Shown: in pieces, positions 8,085 through 14,007 of the stretch
Layout of the letters: each line of letters starts with the position of its first letter
How positions within the stretch are numbered: the first letter of the stretch is position 1
Origin: Solidesulfovibrio sp.
GTDB taxonomy: Bacteria > Desulfobacterota > Desulfovibrionia > Desulfovibrionales > Desulfovibrionaceae
Length of the DNA stretch: 35,349 nucleotides
Assembly (NCBI RefSeq): GCF_029978005.1
Contig: NZ_JARKOZ010000079.1
Coordinates: 1-35,349 of the forward strand
Direction of reading: 5' to 3'
Made by a program: the position numbers and the translations under genes
The notes under the pieces: generated by a model
What the model was told of the DNA's origin: nothing
Database searches by the model: none
Seen by the model: the letters and a program-made list of their open reading frames with translations, nothing else

Positions 8085-8798
8085 ATGAGCTCTCCATATC
8101 GTTCGATGCCGACGACGCAGGCCCGCGTCGAAGTCGTCAACGCCTTCATGCGGGGCGTGTACGGCTGGATGTGCCTTGGGCTTTTGCTCACGGCCGCGGC
8201 ATCCGCCTTCACGGTTTCGAGCCCGGCCATGATGCAGGCCATCTTCGGCAATCAGATACTGTTTTTCGGTCTCATCATCGTGGAATTCGGCCTGGTGCTC
8301 GGCATCTCGGCCGCCATCAACCGCCTGTCCGCCGGCACGGCCAGCGGCCTTTTCCTGCTCTACAGCGCGCTCAACGGCGTGACCCTGGCCGCCATCTTCG
8401 CGGTCTACGCCAAGGCGGTGATCATAAACGCCTTCCTGGTCACGGGCGGCATGTTCGGGGCCATGAGCCTCTACGGCCTGCTCACCCGTCGCGACCTGAC
8501 CTCGCTCGGCAGCTTCCTGTTCATGGGCCTCATCGGCATCATCATCGCCTCCGTCGTCAATATCTTCACCAAGAGCGCGATGATGGACTTCATCATCTCC
8601 TGCGTGGGCGTGCTGGTGTTCCTGGGGCTGACCGCCTACGACACCCAGAAGCTCAAGGTCATGGGCGAGATGGCTCCGGCCGACGACGCCACGGCCGTGC
8701 GCCGGGGGACCATACTCGGGGCGCTGACCCTCTACCTCGACTTCATCAACCTGTTCCTCATGATGCTGCGGCTTTTCAGCGGCTCCAACCGGGACTAG
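8085..8798 (+). CDS. Bax inhibitor-1 (YccA/YbhL, TMBIM) family membrane protein
   Basis: A 237-residue protein with a short cytoplasmic N-terminus (RSMPTTQARVEVVNAFMRGVYGWM) and seven hydrophobic segments. It ends in the conserved TAYDTQKLK motif followed by the last helix (LTLYLDFINLFLMMLRLF) and the short polar tail GSNRD. This is the classical bacterial BI-1/TMBIM layout and length. Family members act as pH-sensitive calcium leak channels or modulate FtsH-dependent quality control; which applies here is not known. AAGGAGG lies 8 bases before the ATG and a good promoter lies upstream, so it is expected to be well expressed. Confidence 0.95.
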   Translation: MSSPYRSMPTTQARVEVVNAFMRGVYGWMCLGLLLTAAASAFTVSSPAMMQAIFGNQILFFGLIIVEFGLVLGISAAINRLSAGTASGLFLLYSALNGVTLAAIFAVYAKAVIINAFLVTGGMFGAMSLYGLLTRRDLTSLGSFLFMGLIGIIIASVVNIFTKSAMMDFIISCVGVLVFLGLTAYDTQKLKVMGEMAPADDATAVRRGTILGALTLYLDFINLFLMMLRLFSGSNRD

Positions 8799-8870
8799 CG
8801 GACCTCCGGGTTTTCCCGGCGGCCGGAACATGAACGTGCAGCACGCACTTCCGGAAGCGGACCGCTGACC

Positions 8871-10034
8871 GTGGCTGGCGCAAGACGACGACCGGAGGGG
8901 CGCAACCGCCGCCCCTCCGCTTTTTTTTCACCCCGGGACCGCCTCCTGGCCCTGGGCAGGCGGCTCCTGCTCTTCCTGCTGTTCCCCGTTTCGCGGCTCT
9001 ACGCCTTGTGGCGGCGAGGGCAGGCCAGGCTCCATGCCCTGGGTCTTTGCCGCACCTGCCGGCCCGGGGCCGTGGCCGTCGGCGTGGGCGGCATGTCCCC
9101 GGAAAGCCGGGGCCGGGTGCTTTTGACCGCGTGGCTCCTCGGCTGGGCCGCCGCCCAGGACGTCGGCGCGGCGGTGGTCGCGCCCCTTGGCGAGGGCAGG
9201 CCCCCGGCGCTGCCCTACCGGGTCGAGCCCGGCGGCGATCCCGACGATTCCGGCATCGAGGCGGCGCTGCTGGCCAGCTACGCCCCGAACGTGCGCTGCC
9301 TGGTCGACGTCGACCCCATCCGGGCCTGCGTCGAGGCCATGCGCGCCTTCTCCCCCCACCTGCTCATCCTCCAGGACGCCCTGGGCGACCCCCGGCTGAC
9401 CCGGGACACGGAACTGGCCATCCTTACCGCCGACGACCTGGGCCCGGGCTGGGACCGCGTGTTTCCGGTCGGGAGTTGGCGACGCGACGCCTCGGCCCTG
9501 AAAAACGCCTCGGCCTACTGCGTCTTCGACGCGCCCGGGACGCTGGAGGCCACCCTGGCCCTGGGCGAGAAGCGGCTCGGGGCCACGGGCAAACCCATCT
9601 TCAGCCTCTCCTTCGACATCTGGCGCTGGCGGGGCCAGGGCGGGACCATCGCCGCACGGGATCTGGCCGAATCGCCCTACGTGGCCGTGCTCGGCGAATC
9701 CGACCGGGAGATCCTGCCCGACATGCTGCGCCGCCACATCGGCGCGGCCCCGCGCATGGTCTTCTTCGTCCACGACCGCCACCGCTTCACCCGTCAGGAC
9801 TTCGAGTTCCTGCGCGCCGACGCGGCCCGGCTCAAGGCCCGAAACATCCTGACCTCGCCCCGTTTCGAGCTCAAGCTGCGCCAGGGCGGAGCCGCCCTTT
9901 ACGGCCATGCCGTGTGGACCTATGATCCGGAAGTGGTGTTCGGCCAAAGCCGCAACACCGACCTCACGTTCCTCGCCTGGTGGGAATCGGCTTTCCTCGC
10001 CGCCGCCAAGGGGCGCATCAGGCCAAGATCTTAG
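8871..10034 (+). CDS. LpxK-like protein with lost P-loop and active site
   Basis: A 387-residue protein that follows the tetraacyldisaccharide 4'-kinase (LpxK) plan: a hydrophobic N-terminal helix (LLLFLLFPVSRLYALWRRG), then GAVAVGVGG where LpxK has VVVVGNLTAGGTGKTP, a GDxxxxGIEAALLAS stretch, a VDVDPIRACVEAM segment, and HLLILQDALGDPRLTRDTELAILTA where LpxK has a DDGFQHRRLxRDLDLVLLDA-type sequence. RVFPVGSWRRDASALKNASAYCV and later VHDRHRFTRQDFEFL also align. The Walker A lysine is absent (GMSPESRGR at 74-82) and DDGFQH has become QDALGD (168-173). It is therefore unlikely to phosphorylate lipid A precursor; a binding or regulatory role is inferred. The GTG start at 8871 has only a weak ribosome-binding site; other GTG starts are possible. 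Confidence 0.72.
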   Translation: MAGARRRPEGRNRRPSAFFSPRDRLLALGRRLLLFLLFPVSRLYALWRRGQARLHALGLCRTCRPGAVAVGVGGMSPESRGRVLLTAWLLGWAAAQDVGAAVVAPLGEGRPPALPYRVEPGGDPDDSGIEAALLASYAPNVRCLVDVDPIRACVEAMRAFSPHLLILQDALGDPRLTRDTELAILTADDLGPGWDRVFPVGSWRRDASALKNASAYCVFDAPGTLEATLALGEKRLGATGKPIFSLSFDIWRWRGQGGTIAARDLAESPYVAVLGESDREILPDMLRRHIGAAPRMVFFVHDRHRFTRQDFEFLRADAARLKARNILTSPRFELKLRQGGAALYGHAVWTYDPEVVFGQSRNTDLTFLAWWESAFLAAAKGRIRPRS

Positions 10035-10096
10035 CCTCACGTCCCTGAGGGACATTTCTGCTTTCCAAGGGGCAACAGAGAAATATGATTGTTTTT

Positions 10097-10124
10097 CTTA
10101 AAAAATACCGACGTATTTTTTAAG
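10097..10124 (+). promoter_or_regulatory. AT-rich 12-bp-arm palindrome, copy 1 (candidate operator)
   Basis: CTTAAAAAATAC (10097-10108), spacer CGAC, GTATTTTTTAAG (10113-10124). The palindrome ends 23 bases before the ATG of the binding-protein gene and is followed at fixed distance by CGCAACAC. A sister copy lies at 18159-18185. TATTTT of the right arm could serve as a -10, with TTGTTT at 10089-10094 as a poor -35. It stands out from the surrounding GC-rich DNA. It could also be a weak hairpin after the LpxK-like gene, but the shared spacing to downstream starts favours a control site. Confidence 0.65.
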
Positions 10125-10147
10125 GGTCGCAACACGAGGAGCATCCC

Positions 10148-11317
10148 ATGCGCCGCCGTCCGCGCCTCGCCGCCGTCCTGGCCCTCGTTTCGGCCCTGTG
10201 CTTCGCCCACGGACCGGCCTCGGCGCGCCAGGCCGCCCCGGAGGTGCGCCTGGGGCTGGTGGCCACCTTCAGCGGCGAGGGCTTCCGCACCGGACGCGAC
10301 GCCCTGGAGGCCGCCCGCTACGCCGTGGAGGCGGCCAACGCCGCCGGCGTCCCGTCCATGGGCGGCAAGCCCTGCCGGGTGACGCTCTATCCCCTCGACG
10401 ACAAGGATTCCCCGGAGCAGGCCGCCCGGGCCGTGCGCGAACTCGTCGCCCACAAGCACGTGACCGCGATCATCGGCCCCTACCCGAGCGGGCTGGCCAA
10501 CGCCGCCGCCGTGGCCGCCGACGAGCTCGGCGTGCCGCTGGTCGCCCCGGCAGCCACGGCGGCCGTGGTCACGGCCGGGCGGCCCCATGTCTTCCGCATT
10601 CCCTTCACCGACGCCTTCCAGGGACTGGTCCTCGGCCGGCTGGCCAGCCGGGAGCTGGGGCTTGCGCGCGTGGCCGTGGTCGCCAACCGCGACAGCCTGT
10701 CGAGCACCTCCCTGGCCCGGGCCTTCGTGGAGGCCTTCACGGCCTGCGGCGGCGCGGCCGGGCTTTTCACCTACGCCGACCGCGACCGCGACTTCGGGCC
10801 GCTCATGACCAAGGTGCTGGCCGAAAAACCCCAGGCGCTCTTTTTTCCCAACGCCACCAAGGAAAGCATCCTGCTGGCCCTGGCCGCGCGCAAGGCCGGC
10901 TTTTCCGGCACGCTCATCGGCGGCGACGCCTGGGACGGCCGCGAGGTGTCGGGGCTGGCCGCCTTCGACGGGGCCTACTTCGTGGACCACTGGCGCGAAG
11001 GCTCGCCCGGGGGACGCTCCCGGGCCTACGTCGCGGCATTCAAACAGGCCCGAAAGCGCGCCCCCACGGAAATCGGAGCCCTGACCCAGGACGCCGTGGA
11101 CGTGGTCCTGGCCGCCGTGGCCCGGGCCGGTTCCACGGACCGCGAGGCCGTGACCCGGGCCCTCATCGAGCTGCCGCCCCACGACGGCGTCACCGGGACC
11201 TTCGATTTCGTGGACGACGGCAACCCGGTCAAATCCCTGTGCGTCACCCGGGTGACCGACGGCGGCACCCGCCAGGAAAGCCGTGTCCTGCCTCCGCCCG
11301 ACCCGTGCGGGAAGTAG
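10148..11317 (+). CDS. LivK-type periplasmic substrate-binding protein
   Basis: A 389-residue protein with a signal peptide (MRRRPRLAAVLALVSALCFAHGPASA, likely cut after ASA). It has the type I periplasmic binding fold of branched-chain amino acid/amide receptors: VRLGLVATFSGEGFRTGRDALEAARYAVEAANAAG, then HKHVTAIIGPYPSG, later LIGGDAWDG and TFDFVDDGNPVKS near the end. Length fits the family. GAGGAG lies 7 bases before the ATG. No permease or ATPase gene is adjacent, so it may serve a distant ABC transporter or a receptor. It is the sole gene between the palindrome upstream and the double hairpin downstream. Confidence 0.9.
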   Translation: MRRRPRLAAVLALVSALCFAHGPASARQAAPEVRLGLVATFSGEGFRTGRDALEAARYAVEAANAAGVPSMGGKPCRVTLYPLDDKDSPEQAARAVRELVAHKHVTAIIGPYPSGLANAAAVAADELGVPLVAPAATAAVVTAGRPHVFRIPFTDAFQGLVLGRLASRELGLARVAVVANRDSLSSTSLARAFVEAFTACGGAAGLFTYADRDRDFGPLMTKVLAEKPQALFFPNATKESILLALAARKAGFSGTLIGGDAWDGREVSGLAAFDGAYFVDHWREGSPGGRSRAYVAAFKQARKRAPTEIGALTQDAVDVVLAAVARAGSTDREAVTRALIELPPHDGVTGTFDFVDDGNPVKSLCVTRVTDGGTRQESRVLPPPDPCGK

Positions 11318-11330
11318 GGGGAGAAAAAGC

Positions 11331-11384
11331 GCCTCCGGCGGCCAGGAGGGGCGACGGCCCCTCCTGGACCTCCCGCAAGGGAGG
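11331..11384 (+). repeat. GC-rich intergenic double-hairpin element, copy 2
   Basis: GCCTCCGGCGGCC (11331-11343) runs into stem CCAGGAGGGG/CCCCTCCTGG (11342-11351 and 11358-11367, 6-base loop), then ACC and a second stem CCTCCC-GCAA-GGGAGG (11369-11384) capped by a GNRA-type loop. The 13-base block and the following GGAC match copy 1 at 95-146 read on the other strand. It fills the gap between convergent genes ending at 11317 and 11397, so it may terminate both. Confidence 0.6.
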
Positions 11385-11396
11385 CATGCATGTCGC

Positions 11397-11993
11397 CTAC
11401 GCTTCAAGCGTGACGAGGCCGTCGTCGAGCATGAAGCGCAGCAGGGTCATGCCGCCGCATTGGCGGCTGGCCAGCGTGTCGGACCATTTCCCGTCGGCGG
11501 CGTACTTGCCGCGCGCGTAGGCCGTGGAGCCGCCCCACAGGTAGGGGCTCGGCGTGGCCGGATGGTAGAGGCGGTAGCCGAAGCCGTTGTAGCGCTCAAG
11601 CACGTAGGCGATCCCGGCCGGGCTCCAGTCCGTCCAACGGTCGAGCCCGTGCAGCCGCAAGGCGTCGGCGGCGCTTCGCTCCCAGGAAAAGGGCGGCTCG
11701 CCGGCGCGCGGTCGGCCGGCCGGCACACGCACGGTGCGCCCGGTCAGCGGATCGCCGTTGTGCAGGTGGCGGTGGAAATCGAAGGCGCACTCCAGGCAGT
11801 GCACGATGCCGACCACATGGGCCGGCAGGCCCGTTTCTCCGGCCACGGCCCGGTAGCGGGTCAGGGACGCCTGGGCGAAGATTTTTGCGGCCGCGCGCCG
11901 GACCTCGGCCAGCCGCTCGGGGCGGATGGCGGCGTTGGCGAACATTTGGCGATATTCCCGTGACAACTTCTCGGTGAACGGCACGTCGGGCAC
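11397..11993 (-). CDS. Lysozyme-like fold protein (putative peptidoglycan hydrolase)
   Basis: About 198 residues. It has the pattern I associate with the lysozyme-like family seen beside peptidoglycan-binding domains: an FTEKL...IRPER start, VVGIVHCLECAFDFHRHLHNGDPL with the presumed catalytic Glu68, RTVRVPAGRP, SWERSAADAL, TDWSPAGIAYVLERYNGFGYRLYHPATPSPYLWGG, and a CGGM near the end. Neither possible start gives a signal peptide, so export is not explained by the sequence. The GTG at 11993 is preferred because AGGAG lies 8 bases upstream; an ATG at 12044 would add 17 residues and place a hairpin inside the gene. It could be an endolysin-type enzyme or a wall remodeller. No phage genes surround it. 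Confidence 0.72.
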   Translation of the reverse strand: MPDVPFTEKLSREYRQMFANAAIRPERLAEVRRAAAKIFAQASLTRYRAVAGETGLPAHVVGIVHCLECAFDFHRHLHNGDPLTGRTVRVPAGRPRAGEPPFSWERSAADALRLHGLDRWTDWSPAGIAYVLERYNGFGYRLYHPATPSPYLWGGSTAYARGKYAADGKWSDTLASRQCGGMTLLRFMLDDGLVTLEA

Positions 11994-12006
11994 AAGCGAG
12001 ACTCCT

Positions 12007-12031
12007 GTTGCAGGTTGCGGACACCTGCAAC
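12007..12031 (-). promoter_or_regulatory. Inverted repeat in the leader of the lysozyme-like gene
   Basis: Perfect 9-base arms GTTGCAGGT (12007-12015) and ACCTGCAAC (12023-12031) with a 7-base centre. It ends 13 bases upstream of the GTG at 11993, adjoining the AGGAG ribosome-binding site. It may be an operator or a leader hairpin that masks the ribosome-binding site. Confidence 0.45.
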
Positions 12032-12098
12032 CCGAGGAGTACATGCGCCGGGCGTTGCGTCAAGAATCGCGGGAAAAGGAACGATCGAGCGGGAGAGG

Positions 12099-13208
12099 CT
12101 AGACGGCCCAGGCCGTGCTGGCGCGCCGGGGGCCGGCGGAAAAGCGCATGGCCATCTCGTAGGCCACGTTGACGTCCTTCATGGCCTCCTCGTCGCCGCC
12201 GAGGTCCGGGTGGTAGAGCCGGGCCATGTGGCGGTAGGCGACCTTGATCTCGTCCACGGAGCAGGGATAGTCGAGGCAGAGGATCTCGTAGGCGCATTTG
12301 AGGTTCATGCCCGTGCGCCGCGCCGTTTCCCGGGCCCGGTACTGACGGTCCTCATCCATGCGGAATCCCGCGCCTGACGCCCTGGACTGGGCGCGCGAGG
12401 CCCCGGAGGCGCTCGATGACGCTCCGGCGAAGGTCCGCCGGCCAGCCTCGCCCTGGCTGCCGGCCGCCCTTTGGCCGTCGGTCGTCTTCTGGCCGCCGGC
12501 CTGGCCGGCCCCGGAGGCGCTTCGAAACGTGCTTTCGGCCCTGGGGCGTTCCTTCTGGGTCTGGCCCGTCGCGCCGCCCGGCCGCGAAGCCCCGGCCCGG
12601 AACGACCAGCCCTCGCCCGGACGGGCCTTTTCGCCCGTGGTCGCGCCCTGTCGGGCGCCCGCTTCCTCGGCCTTGCGCTCGGCTCCGGCGGTGGAACGGA
12701 ACGAGGCTCCGGCGCCGGTCCTGGCCTCTTCGCCCGGGCGGGTCCAGGCCCGGGCGCGCTCGGAACCGGCCGCGCCGGCCGTTCCCGTCGCGCCGGCCGT
12801 GCCGGTCGCCCCGGCCGTCCCGTTCGTCCAGTGCCGGGCCTTGCCGTTGCCGCCCGGGGCAGCGCCCTGGGCATGACTAAACGTCCGGCCCGTCGCGCCC
12901 TGCCCGGCGCCGTGGGGCGCGCCCGGGGCCTGGTGGGGCCGCGAGGCATGGGGACGCTGGCCGGAAGCGGCGCGACGCCAGGCGTCCTGGCCGCCGCTTC
13001 GCCCGGCCTCGGCCCCGGAGGCGGCGGCAAAGCCGCGCCCGCCGGTGCGGGCCATCTTCAGGTTGCGCAGGACCTCCTGGAGGTGGACGAGAATCTCCTG
13101 CAGGATCATGCGGGTGCGGTTGAGCTGCACCTCAAGGGCCTGCCAATCCGTCGCGCCGTGCGCGGACCTGGCCCCGAAGCCGCCGTGTCCCTGCGATTGC
13201 CTCTGCAT
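12099..13208 (-). CDS. Protein with C-terminal J-domain and long low-complexity linker
   Basis: About 369 residues from the ATG at 13208. Residues ~1-60 hold a helical segment (WQALEVQLNRTRMILQEILVHLQEVLRNLK) likely to form a coiled coil. Residues ~60-295 are Ala/Gly/Arg/Ser/Thr-rich and probably disordered, including three GATGTA-type repeats. Residues ~300-369 are a J-domain, LKCAYEILCLDYPCSVDEIKVAYRHMARLYHPDLGGDEEA in outline, with the HPD motif that stimulates Hsp70 ATPase. Most J-proteins put the J-domain first; here it is last and no zinc or substrate domain of DnaJ is present. It probably recruits DnaK to a partner bound by the N-terminal helix (inference). The start is uncertain: a further ATG lies in frame at 13286. 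Confidence 0.78.
   Translation of the reverse strand: MQRQSQGHGGFGARSAHGATDWQALEVQLNRTRMILQEILVHLQEVLRNLKMARTGGRGFAAASGAEAGRSGGQDAWRRAASGQRPHASRPHQAPGAPHGAGQGATGRTFSHAQGAAPGGNGKARHWTNGTAGATGTAGATGTAGAAGSERARAWTRPGEEARTGAGASFRSTAGAERKAEEAGARQGATTGEKARPGEGWSFRAGASRPGGATGQTQKERPRAESTFRSASGAGQAGGQKTTDGQRAAGSQGEAGRRTFAGASSSASGASRAQSRASGAGFRMDEDRQYRARETARRTGMNLKCAYEILCLDYPCSVDEIKVAYRHMARLYHPDLGGDEEAMKDVNVAYEMAMRFSAGPRRASTAWAV
12772..12825 (-). repeat. Three 18-bp tandem repeats inside the J-domain protein gene
   Basis: Units GCGCCGGCCGTTCCCGTC (12772-12789), GCGCCGGCCGTGCCGGTC (12790-12807) and GCCCCGGCCGTCCCGTTC (12808-12825) encode the repeated Thr/Ala/Gly hexapeptide of the linker. Copy number could vary by slippage. 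Confidence 0.7.
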
Positions 13209-13396
13209 GGTTGTCGCCCGCGTTCCCTCAGGTCTTCGCCAATGCGCCCCGACCGCCTGCATCAGGAACACGCAACGACTTGGCATTTCGAATAGTTACG
13301 AAAAAACCCATCGAGTCCTTACCATTTTTACTGGATAGCTCCGGCCAAGGCAAGGCGTAATTCCCTCGCCTCCGCGCCCCTTGGCCTGCTAGTGAC

Positions 13397-13446
13397 AGGA
13401 GGAGCGGTTATGATGTAAGACCGGCGGCGATAGGCCATTCGCCGCC
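13397..13446 (+). promoter_or_regulatory. cheX leader: minimal ORF ATG-ATG-TAA followed by a hairpin
   Basis: AGGAGGAG (13397-13404) sits 5 bases before ATGATGTAA (13410-13418), a two-codon reading frame. Directly after it, GGCGGCGA (13423-13430) pairs with TCGCCGCC (13439-13446), ending 22 bases before the cheX ATG. The strong ribosome-binding site has no other start nearby. Possible translational control of cheX, or a chance arrangement. Confidence 0.35.
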
Positions 13447-13468
13447 GAGAACGATCCCGAGGGAGCCC

Positions 13469-13936
13469 ATGAAACCGACCGACGCCGAAGTCGCCAAGCC
13501 ATTCGTCGACGCCACCAGGCACGTGCTCACCATGATGGCCCAGCTCGATCCCAAGCCGGGCAAGCCGTACGTGAAGAAAGCCGGCGCCGCCGCCGGAGAC
13601 GTCTCCGCCGTGGTCGGCCTGACCGGCGACCGCAACGGCAGCATTTCCATCAGCTTTTCCAAGAAGTGCGCCATCGCCGTGGTGAAGAACATGCTCGGCG
13701 ACGACATCGCCGACATCATCCAGGACGCCAAGGACGCCGTGGGCGAGATCACCAACATGATTTCCGGCCAGGCGCGGGCGGGGCTCAGCCAGCTCGGCCT
13801 CAACCTGTCCGCCTCCACGCCCACCGTCATCTTCGGCGACAACCACACCATAAGCCACATCACGTCCGGTCCGGTGGTGGCCATCCCCTTCACCTCGGAA
13901 CACGGCGACTTCACCCTGGAGTTCTGCTTCGAGTGA
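13469..13936 (+). CDS. cheX: CheX-like chemotaxis phosphatase
   Basis: A 155-residue cytoplasmic protein of the CheC/CheX/FliY family. It has the GxITNMISGQAR helix carrying the phosphatase pair Glu93 and Asn96 (GEITN), preceded by AIAVVKNMLGDD and followed by the VVAIPFTSEHGDF strand region. A single active helix and this length match CheX rather than CheC. CheX dephosphorylates CheY-P and so resets chemotaxis or related signalling. GAGGGAG lies 5 bases before the ATG, with an unusual leader upstream. No other che genes are in the window, so the partner response regulator is elsewhere. Confidence 0.9.
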   Translation: MKPTDAEVAKPFVDATRHVLTMMAQLDPKPGKPYVKKAGAAAGDVSAVVGLTGDRNGSISISFSKKCAIAVVKNMLGDDIADIIQDAKDAVGEITNMISGQARAGLSQLGLNLSASTPTVIFGDNHTISHITSGPVVAIPFTSEHGDFTLEFCFE

Positions 13937-14007
13937 TCCGCCGCGCCGGCCGGCACAACCTTCCGTCCGGAACCTTCCGGACGGCGGGACCGCCCGCAAG
14001 CGACGCC

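Noticed and set aside
10097-10124. Palindrome as a simple terminator of the LpxK-like gene
   Set aside because: The stem is almost all A-T, no independent U-run follows, and the sister copy keeps the same distance to a downstream start codon.
12772-12825. Short tandem repeats as a CRISPR-like array
   Set aside because: They are contiguous 18-bp coding repeats without spacers, within a low-complexity linker.
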